Shown here one piece after another: positions 16,953-25,027 of a stretch of DNA of 64,000 nucleotides. The DNA comes from Methanocalculus sp. GTDB taxonomy: Archaea; Halobacteriota; Methanomicrobia; Methanomicrobiales; Methanocorpusculaceae. Numbering within the stretch: the first letter of the stretch is position 1; every line of letters starts with the position of its first letter. Made by a program: the position numbers and the translations under genes. The notes beneath the pieces are model-generated. The model was not told where the DNA came from and made no database searches. It was given only the letters and a program-made list of their open reading frames with translations. Location of the stretch: NCBI GenBank assembly GCA_013329165.1, contig DUKV01000007.1, positions 1 to 64,000 of the forward strand. Reading direction: 5' to 3'.

Positions 16953-17516
16953 ATGAGAAGATTTGCTATTATCGGCCATCGTGCTGTCACTGATCCCGGT
17001 TTCTCCCTGAATGATATGCCCGGCAGTGCAGGAAGAATGGATATCCTCTGCCGCTGTGTCAATTCATGTTTCTTTCTTTCACATGATCTGAGGCGGGATG
17101 TGGAGTGTTACCTTATCCTGAAAGGGGGTCCCGAGACGACCATCCTCTTCAAAGGGGAGACTATCAGATCCTTAAATCCTGATGAGCGGAGTGCCGGGGC
17201 CCTGATCAAGAAAGCGCTCGGAAAGACCTGTGGATCTGAGTTTATTGAATCCTCTCCCGGTGTTTTCATCAGGCACGGGGGACTTGAGAGGCTGATATCC
17301 GAGTATCCCTTCGCAGTCCTTGATGAATCGGGTGATGATATCCGGGCTGTCGGGTCGCTGCCGGAGAACCTTCTTCTTTCAGATCACCAGAACCTCGCTG
17401 AAGAGGAAGAGGCACTGATTGCTGATCTTCCTCGCCTCTCGGTTGGTCCGCAGGTGCTCCATGCCGATCATGCCATCACCATCTACCTAAATGAATTCGA
17501 CCGGAGGTCAGCATGA
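16953..17516 (+). CDS. trmY: tRNA pseudouridine(54) N1-methyltransferase
   Basis: TrmY methylates N1 of pseudouridine at position 54 in the tRNA T-loop, giving m1-Psi, the archaeal counterpart of bacterial ribothymidine. The 187-residue SPOUT-class protein starts RRFAIIGHRAVTDPGFSLNDMPGSAGRMDILCRC (in part), the clear family signature, with a C-terminal part (LSVGPQVLHADHAITIYLNE) that builds the trefoil-knot SAM site. ATG 16953 has a GGTG site 5 bases upstream; in-frame alternatives at 16914 and further up are less likely. It overlaps pus10 by 4 bp, placing the two sequential enzymes in one operon. Confidence 0.93.
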   Translation: MRRFAIIGHRAVTDPGFSLNDMPGSAGRMDILCRCVNSCFFLSHDLRRDVECYLILKGGPETTILFKGETIRSLNPDERSAGALIKKALGKTCGSEFIESSPGVFIRHGGLERLISEYPFAVLDESGDDIRAVGSLPENLLLSDHQNLAEEEEALIADLPRLSVGPQVLHADHAITIYLNEFDRRSA

Positions 17517-18757
17517 GCAAATTACTCCCTCTTATCGGATCCATCCTCGAATACGGGGCGATCTGCGATCACTGCCTGGGTAGGCTCTTTGCAAAGCGAT
17601 CATTTGGGCTCTCCAATGCAGAACGTGGCCATGCACTCCGTGTTGCTCATGCACTGGATGCGAACCTGAGGTTTGCTCCCTATGAAGAGGGAACCTGCTT
17701 TGTCTGTTCCGATCTCTTCAGGGAGGTTGATCTCTGGGCAGGGCGTGTCGCAGACGCCATAGCGGATATCGATCACGAGACCTTTGTGATCGGAACCCGT
17801 GTACCGCCTATGATGGCAGAGTCAGAAGAGATGCTCTGGAGTGATTTCTCTCTCACCGATCCCGAACCCCTGAAATCTGAGATGAACAGGGAGGTGGGCA
17901 AGGCGGTTGCTGCCCTCACCGGAAGGCGTGGGGATCCGAAGAACCCGGAGGTGACGGTAATTTTAAATATTGCTGAAGAAGCAGTGGAGGTGCAGATCGC
18001 CCCGGTCTTCTTCTATGGAAGGTACAAAAAGCTTGAGCGGGGGATTCCCCAGACTCACTGGGATTGCCGTGCATGCCATGGTGCCGGGTGTGATGCCTGT
18101 GGCGGCACCGGCAAACAGTATCCCGATTCGGTGGAAGAGTTGATCGGTCGGCCGGCACTCGGGCTTTTTGGAGCGGACGGTTTCATCCTCCATGGTGCCG
18201 GCCGTGAGGATATCGATGCACTCATGATCGGTACCGGTCGTCCTTTCATCATGGAGGTGGTTGCTCCCCGGCAGCGGAAGGTGGATCTTCCCGCACTTGA
18301 GTCTGCCATTAATGCATCGGCATCTGGCAGGGTTGAAGTTGCTCTTTCCAGCTGGAGCAGCAGGCGTGAGGTGGAAACCCTTAAATCACACAAGGCTCAT
18401 AAAACATACAGGATTCTGGTCGATATTGAAGGCTATACTTCCCCGGATCTGGTCGAAAAAGCTCTGGAAGACCTGAATGGAGCGGTGATTCATCAACGCA
18501 CCCCTCAGCGTGTATCCCATCGGAGAGCAGATCTCATCAGGAAACGTACGGTCATTGATATCAGGTGTCTTGGGGTTGAGGACGGCCAATATCTGATACA
18601 GGTGATTGGTGAGGCGGGACTCTACATCAAAGAACTCATATCAGGGGATAATGGGAGAACAACACCCAGTTTCTCAGAGATCCTCGGCGCCCCTGCACGG
18701 GTTCACACACTTGATGTGGTATCGGTGGAGGGTATGCCGGAGCATGGAGAGGAGTAA
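17513..18757 (+). CDS. pus10: tRNA pseudouridine(54/55) synthase Pus10
   Basis: Pus10 converts U54 and U55 of archaeal tRNAs to pseudouridine, making the substrate of TrmY. The 414-residue protein has an N-terminal zinc/THUMP-like part with C18-x2-C21 and C62-x2-C65. A second cysteine group, C185-x2-C-x4-C-x2-C196 (CRACHGAGCDACGGTG), looks like a small zinc knuckle. The catalytic loop is GREDIDALMIGTGRPF (about 230-244), where an Asp of E-D-I-D is the catalytic nucleophile of the family. It ends with the usual RRADLIRKR and IKELISGDNGRTTPS motifs. Its gene overlaps trmY and lies 2 bp before L21e. Confidence 0.94.
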   Translation: MSKLLPLIGSILEYGAICDHCLGRLFAKRSFGLSNAERGHALRVAHALDANLRFAPYEEGTCFVCSDLFREVDLWAGRVADAIADIDHETFVIGTRVPPMMAESEEMLWSDFSLTDPEPLKSEMNREVGKAVAALTGRRGDPKNPEVTVILNIAEEAVEVQIAPVFFYGRYKKLERGIPQTHWDCRACHGAGCDACGGTGKQYPDSVEELIGRPALGLFGADGFILHGAGREDIDALMIGTGRPFIMEVVAPRQRKVDLPALESAINASASGRVEVALSSWSSRREVETLKSHKAHKTYRILVDIEGYTSPDLVEKALEDLNGAVIHQRTPQRVSHRRADLIRKRTVIDIRCLGVEDGQYLIQVIGEAGLYIKELISGDNGRTTPSFSEILGAPARVHTLDVVSVEGMPEHGEE

Positions 18758-18759
18758 TC

Positions 18760-19053
18760 ATGGCACTACATAATGGTCCACGGAAAAAGACTCGATACAA
18801 GTATAAGAAAGCACTCAGAGCACGTGGTCTCCCACCGGTCACCTCGGTTATCCAGGATTTCGAGATGGGGCAGAAGGTTCACATCGTTGTCGAGCCGAGT
18901 ATCCAGAAGGGTATGCCCCACCGGAGATTCCATGGAAAAACGGGAACGGTCATCGGGTCACGGGGACGTGCCTGGGTTGTTGAAGTTCCTGACGGAAATG
19001 CGGTGAAGGTTGTCATCACGAAACCGCAACATCTAAAAGCACAGAAATATTAA
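18760..19053 (+). CDS. rpl21e: 50S ribosomal protein L21e
   Basis: A 97-residue archaeal/eukaryotic ribosomal protein near the central protuberance. HNGPRKKTRYKYKKALRARGLPPVT, GMPHRRFHGKTGTVIGSRGRAWVVEV and KVVITKPQHL (each in part) match L21e with its KOW-like strand. It begins the gene order L21e-RpoF-DUF655-KsgA-HemK, which is conserved in many euryarchaea. Confidence 0.96.
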   Translation: MALHNGPRKKTRYKYKKALRARGLPPVTSVIQDFEMGQKVHIVVEPSIQKGMPHRRFHGKTGTVIGSRGRAWVVEVPDGNAVKVVITKPQHLKAQKY

Positions 19054-19076
19054 ATAGACTATATCTGGTGATTGAC

Positions 19077-19427
19077 ATGAAAGTTAAGGCATTTGTTAGC
19101 GAAGAAAGGGTTACCCTTCCAGAGATCCGGGAGGATCTCCTCAGGATCGAGGCTGCCCGCCTCGAAGCCGGGAAGGAGTTGTCTTACGAGCTGAGGAAGA
19201 GCATCGAACATGTCAACCACCTCTCAAAGCTCTCTCCTGAAGCATCAAGAGAACTTCTTGATGAACTGCTTGCGCTTGAGAAGATGAAACCGGAGATCGC
19301 ATACCGGATCGTGAACCTGATGCCACGGAACAGGGATGAACTTCGTGCAATCTATGCAAAAGAACGCTTTACCCTGACTCCTGAAGAACTGGATGCGATC
19401 CTCGATCTGGTTTCAGCTCGTGTATAG
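19077..19427 (+). CDS. rpoF: DNA-directed RNA polymerase subunit F (Rpb4)
   Basis: RpoF pairs with RpoE (Rpb7) to form the stalk of archaeal RNA polymerase. The 116-residue sequence has the HRDC-like helical core: LSYELRKSIEHVNHLSKLSPEASRELLDELLALEKMKPEIAYRIVNLMPRNRDELRAIYAKER (in part), with the MPRNRDELR motif diagnostic of archaeal RpoF. ATG 19077 lies 6 bases after GGTG; the earlier in-frame GTG 19068 overlaps that site. The next gene begins 11 bp after the stop. Confidence 0.93.
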   Translation: MKVKAFVSEERVTLPEIREDLLRIEAARLEAGKELSYELRKSIEHVNHLSKLSPEASRELLDELLALEKMKPEIAYRIVNLMPRNRDELRAIYAKERFTLTPEELDAILDLVSARV

Positions 19428-19438
19428 GTGATCTGAGC

Positions 19439-19999
19439 ATGAGAGCGGAGAAGAAAGAGCATCAAGCGCTAGCGATTGATGTACTGCAACACGGGCATGC
19501 GGATGATCCGCGCCCGATCATCAAGCGCGAACCTATTGTTCTTGCAGTCGGTGTGGATCAGTTTAAACTTCTTGAGATCATTCCAAAGATCCCGGATATC
19601 CAGATTCATGAACTGCTCTATATCGGGGATGGTGAACGGCCGAAGGTTGAACGAGTGAAGAGGCGGCTGAAGTACGATGAACTGACCGCGACTGCAAAGC
19701 TGGAACTGCCCTATGCAATCGCGAAGATCGTCAACCAGAACGAGGAACGTTTTGTTGAGTTCTTTAACACATCGGTTCCGATCAGCCTGAAGCTGCATAT
19801 GCTTCATCTCCTCCCCGGAGTCGGGAAGAAGATCCTCACCGAGATACTGGAAGCCCGGCAACGAAGTCCCTTTACCAGCTTTGAGGATATCCGGACACGT
19901 ATCAAGGCGGTTCCACACCCCGAACGGATGATTGCCGATCGGGTCCTGGAAGAGCTGATGGATCCTGATGTCAAATACCATCTCTTCACATCACGATGA
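19439..19999 (+). CDS. DUF655 family protein with helix-hairpin-helix
   Basis: This 186-residue archaeal protein has a small beta barrel-like N-terminal half (IVLAVGVDQFKLLEIIP, HELLYIGDGERPKVERVKRRL) and a C-terminal helix-hairpin-helix region (LHLLPGVGKKILTEILEARQRSPFTSFEDI, in part), a nucleic-acid binding motif. DUF655 always sits next to RpoF and KsgA in many euryarchaea, which suggests a role in transcription or rRNA processing, but no activity is known. It overlaps ksgA by 4 bp. Confidence 0.85.
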   Translation: MRAEKKEHQALAIDVLQHGHADDPRPIIKREPIVLAVGVDQFKLLEIIPKIPDIQIHELLYIGDGERPKVERVKRRLKYDELTATAKLELPYAIAKIVNQNEERFVEFFNTSVPISLKLHMLHLLPGVGKKILTEILEARQRSPFTSFEDIRTRIKAVPHPERMIADRVLEELMDPDVKYHLFTSR

Positions 20000-20769
20000 G
20001 GGCGCGGCACGATCAACATTTTTTGAGTGACTGTTCTGCCATTCAGCGAATCGCAGATGCAGTTCCCATTGCAGGAAGGCGTGTCCTTGAGATTGGTCCT
20101 GGAAAGGGGGGGCTTACAGAAGCACTCCTCAACCGGGGTGCAACCGTTCTTGCAGTTGAGATCGATTCGGAACTTGTTGTTCATCTCAGGGATCATTTCT
20201 CAGATGAGATCGAACGGCGAAATCTGATCCTCATCCATGGTGATGCCACCCGGTGCGCCCTGCCAGGGTTTGACATTGCCATCTCCAATCTTCCCTATTC
20301 TGCATCATCCCCGATCACGTTCCGCCTCCTTGAGATCGGCTTTGAGGTGGCAGTACTTATGTATCAGTGGGAATTTGCATGCAAGATGATGACTCCGGCA
20401 GGACATCCCGATACAAGCCGTCTGTCGGTGATGGTACAGACCTATGCGAAGGTGAAGCCGCTTCTGGAACTGCCTCCGGAGGCATTCTTCCCACCTCCTG
20501 AAGTCTGGTCGATGGTGGTGAAGATCACGCCGGTTGATCCGATTGTTGAAATCTATGACCGGAAGGTGTATGCTGATCTTGTCCGTGCCCTCTTCTCCCA
20601 GAGGAGAAAGAAGATCAGGAACTGCTTAAAGAGTGCTACAGGTGTCTTTGGTAAAGAGCGGATAGATTCCCTGATCGCATCCCTTGATGAAGAGACGCTC
20701 TCCCAGAGGCCCGAGAACCTCCCTCTTGAGGGGTTTGCCGAACTTGCGAATGCCCTCTCTATGGAGTGA
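19996..20769 (+). CDS. ksgA: 16S rRNA dimethyladenosine transferase
   Basis: KsgA/Dim1 dimethylates two adjacent adenosines near the 3' end of 16S rRNA, using SAM. The 257-residue protein shows motif I VLEIGPGKGGLTEALL (about 33-48), VEIDSEL, and the catalytic NLPYSAS (about 95-101), with the C-terminal RALFSQRRKKIRN region that binds rRNA. It starts with RHDQHFLSD, which replaces the Q-(N/H)-F-L start of the family. The reading frame overlaps DUF655 and is followed within 18 bp by the HemK2-type methyltransferase. Confidence 0.95.
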   Translation: MRARHDQHFLSDCSAIQRIADAVPIAGRRVLEIGPGKGGLTEALLNRGATVLAVEIDSELVVHLRDHFSDEIERRNLILIHGDATRCALPGFDIAISNLPYSASSPITFRLLEIGFEVAVLMYQWEFACKMMTPAGHPDTSRLSVMVQTYAKVKPLLELPPEAFFPPPEVWSMVVKITPVDPIVEIYDRKVYADLVRALFSQRRKKIRNCLKSATGVFGKERIDSLIASLDEETLSQRPENLPLEGFAELANALSME

Positions 20770-20787
20770 TTTTTGGAGATTGTTTTG

Positions 20788-21348
20788 ATGATACCTCCCG
20801 AAGTCTACTCCCCTGCTGAGGATACGATTCTCCTTATGAATGCAAGCCTCAGGATCGCATCACCAGAAGACCGGGTGCTTGAGATCGGAACCGGGAACGG
20901 TGAGATCGCCGTTGCACTCATGGATGTCGGGGCACGGGTGGCTGCTACCGATATCAACCCATTTGCCGCCTCATATGCCCATAGCCGTGGAGTGCCGGTG
21001 ATTCGGTGCGATCTCTTCGCTGGTATCTGTGGAATCTTTGACCTGATCCTCTTTAACCCCCCATACCTGCCGACAACACCTGATGAGCGGATCGATGACT
21101 GGTTTGAGTTTGCCCTTGATGGCGGAGTGGATGGCAGGGAGACGATACAGCGTTTTCTTGCGGATGCTCCTGCATTTCTCTCAAAAAATGGCAGAATCCT
21201 CCTTTTGATCTCCTCTCTCACCGGGATCTCCGAGGTCTCACAACTCTTTGCAGATGCCGGGATGATCTCCTTTGTCGTCTCGGAAGAGTCTCATGAAGGC
21301 GAGAAGCTTGTTGTCCTCCTCGGAATGAAGGATCTCTGCCGGGTTTAG
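20788..21348 (+). CDS. HemK2/PrmC-type protein methyltransferase
   Basis: This 186-residue SAM-dependent methyltransferase has YSPAEDTILLM at the start, motif I VLEIGTGNGEIAVAL and the catalytic NPPYLPTT that places a glutamine or adenine amino group. Archaeal members of this small form (Mtq2-like) methylate the GGQ glutamine of aRF1, and its place after ksgA is the usual one. ATG 20788 is chosen; TTG 20773 in frame is also possible. A GGAG lies 9 bases upstream of the ATG. Its end overlaps the convergent DUF2115 gene by 4 bp. Confidence 0.85.
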   Translation: MIPPEVYSPAEDTILLMNASLRIASPEDRVLEIGTGNGEIAVALMDVGARVAATDINPFAASYAHSRGVPVIRCDLFAGICGIFDLILFNPPYLPTTPDERIDDWFEFALDGGVDGRETIQRFLADAPAFLSKNGRILLLISSLTGISEVSQLFADAGMISFVVSEESHEGEKLVVLLGMKDLCRV

Positions 21349-21938
21349 GATTGTTCTGCCGGGCAGAACCGGCATAAGGCATAAGGGACATCCTCCTCCT
21401 TCTCCCTCACCGGGCAGCAGACGACGCCACCCTTCAGCTCCACCTTCATCCCTCCGGGGAACGGGGTGCCGATCGGGTGAGCGGATTCCTGCATGACAAA
21501 TATGAGGAAGCAGGAGAGGAGATAGTAAAGGAGCCTTCCCATCGGGGTCATATGGACATCGCCGGATCGGTCCGGTACGAGGCATGCCTCCTCCACCATC
21601 CGGCAGAATGTTGTAAAGAGGGCAGGATCGGGGATCTCTCCGGGAAGCGTATCGATTCTGCCCTCCCGTTTCATCAGGAGGATCCGGTGGTGCGTCCCGA
21701 ATATCTGTTCGTGGGCAGACTGCTGGTATGCCTTCCGGTAGAGCGGCGGTAGGTTCTGTAACTCATGTCTGAGCCCAGCAGCAATCTGCATCAGGTCATG
21801 GGAGGTGTAGCGGCAGATTTCGTCTGCGATCAGGCGGGCGAGGTGGGATCTCGTCTCTGATTTCATGAGATCTGAGGCAACCCTCCTGATCTCGTCTTCT
21901 GCCTCGGATGGGTCAAGTTCCAGCCTCGATCGTGTCAT
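21345..21938 (-). CDS. DUF2115 family (UPF0305) protein
   Basis: A 197-residue protein typical of methanogens. It is helical in the first two thirds (LKxEIxRYTxHDLMQIAAGLRHELQNLPPLYRKAYQQS pattern). The last part has cysteines (GGVVCCPVREK and YALCRFCPA), which could bind a metal or an iron-sulfur cluster. PGGMKVELKGGVVCCPVRE matches the family C-terminus. Function unknown. ATG 21938 has GGTGA about 11 bases upstream; an in-frame ATG at 21995 would add 19 atypical residues. It is divergent from the leu operon. Confidence 0.75.
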   Translation of the reverse strand: MTRSRLELDPSEAEDEIRRVASDLMKSETRSHLARLIADEICRYTSHDLMQIAAGLRHELQNLPPLYRKAYQQSAHEQIFGTHHRILLMKREGRIDTLPGEIPDPALFTTFCRMVEEACLVPDRSGDVHMTPMGRLLYYLLSCFLIFVMQESAHPIGTPFPGGMKVELKGGVVCCPVREKEEDVPYALCRFCPAEQS

Positions 21939-22042
21939 ATCGCTCTGTTCACCTGATTGCCTCTGGATTATACCTGCTGTAGTATACCGTATCATCCATA
22001 GTTATTGATGAGGTATGGTATCTCCGATCGGAAGAAGAGTGT

Positions 22043-22075
22043 GGACACATTGTCAATGTGATTTACAATTTGTCC
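22043..22075. promoter_or_regulatory. Inverted-repeat element upstream of the leuCDB-type operon
   Basis: GGACACATTG (22043-22052) and CAATTTGTCC (22066-22075) are inverted copies matching at 9 of 10 positions. Inside, CACATT-GTC-AATGTG (22046-22060) is a second, perfect inverted repeat sharing the left arm. The element is about 70 bp before the TATA box of leuC and about 105 bp from the DUF2115 start. It looks like a repressor or activator site. The protein is not known. Confidence 0.5.
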
Positions 22076-22143
22076 AGATCTCTCCCCTGAAAAACTCCAT
22101 CTCATGAGGAAAGCCCGCCTCCCACCAGTCCATACAAACTATC

Positions 22144-22151
22144 CTATATTA
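22144..22151 (+). promoter_or_regulatory. TATA box of the leuC operon
   Basis: CTATATTA followed by AAAAAG lies 22-29 bp before ATG 22173. No Shine-Dalgarno sequence is present before that ATG. The spacing fits a leaderless transcript that begins at or next to the start codon. Confidence 0.6.
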
Positions 22152-22172
22152 AAAAGATCCATATGTATAGCT

Positions 22173-23429
22173 ATGGCCAACGGAATGACTGTTGCTGAGA
22201 AGATATTCTCCTCGAAGTGCGGCAGGACGATCAGAGCGGGTGACGTGGTCATGGCAGGAATTGACGCTGCGATGATCCATGATATCACCGGCCCTCTTGC
22301 CATCACCCAGTTTTGGGAGATGGGGGGGGAGCGTGTCTTCGATCCAGAGAGGATTATTCTTCTCTTTGATCACCAGATTCCTGCCGACTCCATTCCGGCG
22401 GCAAAGAACCACGTGATGATGCGTGCGTTTGCTGAAGAGCAGGGGATCAGAAACTATGATCTCCGCGAGGGTGTCTGCCACCAGGTTGCTCTCGAGAAGG
22501 GGCGGGTTGCCCCCGGCGACATCGTCGTCGGCAGTGATTCGCATACCTGCATGTATGGGGCGGTCGGGGCTTTTGCCACCGGAATCGGCTCGACCGACAT
22601 GGGTTTTGCCCTGAAGTACGGTGCCCTTTACTTCCGGGTACCGGAGACGATCCGGGTGGATGCTGCCGGGACGTTCGGCAGGCGGGTCGGACCAAAGGAT
22701 CTGATCCTCAGGATGACCGGGGATATCGGGGCGGATGGCGCCACCTACCGGGCACTTGAATTTGGAGGGTCGGGGTTTTCCTCCATGAATATGGCAGGCA
22801 GGATGACCTGCGCCAACATGGCGATCGAGATGGGCGGAAAAGCGGGGATTGTTCCGCCGGATACGGTCACGATGGAGTACCTGAAGGGCCGGGGCTCATT
22901 TGATCCGGTTGATATCGCTCCTGATTCCGATGCCAGGTACCTTGAAAAACGGGGATATGATCTCTCGAATCTCTCTCCTCAGGTGGCAATCCCCCATAAT
23001 GTCGATCATGTCGCACCTGTTGAGGAGGTTGCCGGGCGGAAAGTTGACCAGGTCTTCATCGGTTCCTGCACAAACGGGCGGTTTGAGGATATGCAGGAGG
23101 CAGCCGAGGTCCTCGGTAATGAGAGCTTCTCTGAGAAGCTCCGGGTGATCATCATCCCTGCATCCCGTGACGAGTACCTCAAGACCCTCAGGGCGGGTCT
23201 CATCGAGCGGTTCGTTGAGGCTGGAGCGCTTGTTGAAGCGCCCTGTTGCGGCCCCTGTATGGGCGGGGCATTCGGGCTCCTTGCTCCGGGCGAAGTCTCG
23301 CTCTCCACATCGAACCGGAACTTCCGTGGGAGGCAGGGGAGTGCCGAAGCAGAGGTATACCTCTGTTCACCGGCAACTGCCGCTGCAAGTGCATTGTATG
23401 GCGAGATCACCGATCCGAGGGAGGTGTAG
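22173..23429 (+). CDS. leuC: 3-isopropylmalate dehydratase large subunit (aconitase family)
   Basis: The large subunit of a two-part hydro-lyase that isomerises 2- to 3-isopropylmalate (leucine), and may act on citramalate (isoleucine). The 418-residue protein holds the three cysteines of the 4Fe-4S cluster: one in FIGSCTNGR and two in [31 protein letters not shown] (in part) is the substrate loop of the family. Homoaconitase of coenzyme B synthesis is closely related, so a role there (hacA/aksD) is the main alternative. ATG 22173 fits a leaderless start; ATG 22185 is also in frame. It is followed directly by leuD and leuB. Confidence 0.85.
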   Translation: MANGMTVAEKIFSSKCGRTIRAGDVVMAGIDAAMIHDITGPLAITQFWEMGGERVFDPERIILLFDHQIPADSIPAAKNHVMMRAFAEEQGIRNYDLREGVCHQVALEKGRVAPGDIVVGSDSHTCMYGAVGAFATGIGSTDMGFALKYGALYFRVPETIRVDAAGTFGRRVGPKDLILRMTGDIGADGATYRALEFGGSGFSSMNMAGRMTCANMAIEMGGKAGIVPPDTVTMEYLKGRGSFDPVDIAPDSDARYLEKRGYDLSNLSPQVAIPHNVDHVAPVEEVAGRKVDQVFIGSCTNGRFEDMQEAAEVLGNESFSEKLRVIIIPASRDEYLKTLRAGLIERFVEAGALVEAPCCGPCMGGAFGLLAPGEVSLSTSNRNFRGRQGSAEAEVYLCSPATAAASALYGEITDPREV

Positions 23430-23432
23430 TTG

Positions 23433-23921
23433 ATGCGTGTCTGGAAGTTTGGAGATGATATTGATACCGACGCGATCATACCGGGCCGGTTTTTAACGAT
23501 CTATGATGAGAAAGAGCTTGCAACCCATGCATTTGAGGGAACCCGTGACGAGTTCTCGAAGAAGGCAGTTGCTGGCGATATCATCGTTGCAGGCAGGAAC
23601 TTCGGATGCGGTTCATCCCGTGAACATGCCCCGCTTGCAATCCGCGGTGCCGGGGTACAGGTGATCATTGCAGAATCATTTGCCAGGATCTTTTACCGAA
23701 ATGCGATCAATACCGGCCTTCTGCCGATAACGTCAGAAGCAGCAGAAGAGATCCGGGACGGAGCAGTCATCTCTGTCGACACTGCGAAAGGTTATATCGA
23801 ATCAGATGGGAAGCGGTATCCGATCGATCCGGTTCCCGCATTCCTCCTTGAGATCATCAGGGCAGGCGGACTTGTGGAATATGCACGGGCACATCCGGAG
23901 ATAAAGACATGTTCAGAATAG
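23433..23921 (+). CDS. leuD: 3-isopropylmalate dehydratase small subunit
   Basis: The swivel-domain partner of LeuC. The 162-residue protein has DDIDTDAIIPGRFLTIYD (residues 8-25), NFGCGSSREHAPLAI (loop with catalytic Ser/Arg) and FARIFYRNAINTGLLPI. The loop after PGR decides substrate in this family: methanogen homoaconitase is reported with Y-L-R-T, where an Arg reaches the extra carboxylate. Here it is F-L-T-I with no Arg, which favours isopropylmalate or citramalate. That is an inference from one motif. Overlaps leuB by 13 bp. Confidence 0.85.
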   Translation: MRVWKFGDDIDTDAIIPGRFLTIYDEKELATHAFEGTRDEFSKKAVAGDIIVAGRNFGCGSSREHAPLAIRGAGVQVIIAESFARIFYRNAINTGLLPITSEAAEEIRDGAVISVDTAKGYIESDGKRYPIDPVPAFLLEIIRAGGLVEYARAHPEIKTCSE

Positions 23922-25027
23922 CGGCAATCGGAGGAGACGGGATTGGTCCTGAGATCATCAATGCAGGCAGAACCGTCCTTGATGCAGCGGGCGAGAAATA
24001 CAACTTTGATATCGACTGGGTCGATTTTGATATCGGGTCCGAGCGGTACCTGAGGACCGGCGAACTCCTCACCGAAGAGGATATTGCAGGGCTTGAAGCC
24101 TGTGACTCGATCTACTTCGGTGCAATCGGCGACGACCGGGTGAAGCCGGGGATCATCGAGAAGGGAATCCTCCTTGCACTCCGGTTCCATTTTGACCAGT
24201 ATATCAATCTGCGCCCGATCCAGCTCCTGCACGGTGTCCAGACACCGCTCGCAAACAAGACACCGGAGGATATCGATCTCCTGGTTGTCCGGGAGAATAC
24301 CGAGGACTTCTATGTCGGGATCGGATCCCGGTTCAGGGGTTCAGAGAGGACGAGCCTTGAAGTGATCAGAAACCTCTATTCCATCAAATTCGGGATCGAT
24401 GTCGAGAGCGATGCCGAGGAGATTGCTTACCAGATCGGTTTAATCAGCCGTGAGGGTGCAGAGCGGGTGATCCGGTATGCATTTGAGCGGGCAGTGGATC
24501 GCGGGAAGAAGTGCTCGTCTGTTGATAAGGCAAATGTCCTCTCGGATATCTACGGGCTCTGGCGTGAGGTCTATACCGAAGTCTCAAAGGGATACCCGGA
24601 TGTCGAGACCGAGTTCACCTTCGTCGATGCGGTGACGATGTGGTTTGTCAAGAATCCCGAATGGTTTGACGTGGTTGTCACCCCGAATATGTTTGGGGAT
24701 ATCATCACCGATCTCGGCGCGATGATCCAGGGGGGTCTTGGACTTGCACCCGGTGGCAACATCAACCCGGACGGTATCTCGATGTTCGAGCCGATCCATG
24801 GATCTGCACCCAAGTACAAGGGTATGAATATCGCAAATCCCCTGGCAACCATCTGGGCGGGATCCCTCCTCCTGGACTCGCTTGGCGAGAGAGAGGCCGC
24901 CAACGCTGTCCTGAAAGGTATTGAGTCCTCTATTGTGGCAGGGCATGTCACAAAAGATATGGGTGGCTCCCAGTCGACGAGCAGTGTCGGCGACTGGATC
25001 GCAGAGCGGATCAGGTCCGGCGAGTAA
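23909..25027 (+). CDS. leuB: 3-isopropylmalate/isocitrate dehydrogenase family protein
   Basis: A 372-residue beta-decarboxylating dehydrogenase using NAD(P) and a divalent metal. It starts IAAIGGDGIGPEII. VRENTEDFYVGIGSRF is the substrate/metal loop, the lysine and aspartates are in SSVDKANVLS, VDAVTMWFVKNPEWFDVVVTPNMFGDIITDLGA (in part) follows, and the nucleotide site is GSAPKYKGMNIANPLATI. Its place after leuC and leuD supports 3-isopropylmalate dehydrogenase. Homoisocitrate dehydrogenase (aksF) is the alternative. The product's end overlaps the convergent PEGA gene by 17 bp. Confidence 0.82.
   Translation: MFRIAAIGGDGIGPEIINAGRTVLDAAGEKYNFDIDWVDFDIGSERYLRTGELLTEEDIAGLEACDSIYFGAIGDDRVKPGIIEKGILLALRFHFDQYINLRPIQLLHGVQTPLANKTPEDIDLLVVRENTEDFYVGIGSRFRGSERTSLEVIRNLYSIKFGIDVESDAEEIAYQIGLISREGAERVIRYAFERAVDRGKKCSSVDKANVLSDIYGLWREVYTEVSKGYPDVETEFTFVDAVTMWFVKNPEWFDVVVTPNMFGDIITDLGAMIQGGLGLAPGGNINPDGISMFEPIHGSAPKYKGMNIANPLATIWAGSLLLDSLGEREAANAVLKGIESSIVAGHVTKDMGGSQSTSSVGDWIAERIRSGE

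Noticed and set aside
16829-17062. Minus-strand frame of 77 codons upstream of the mazF-like gene, checked as antitoxin
   Set aside because: It lies antisense to trmY, has no acidic antitoxin character and no ribosome site.
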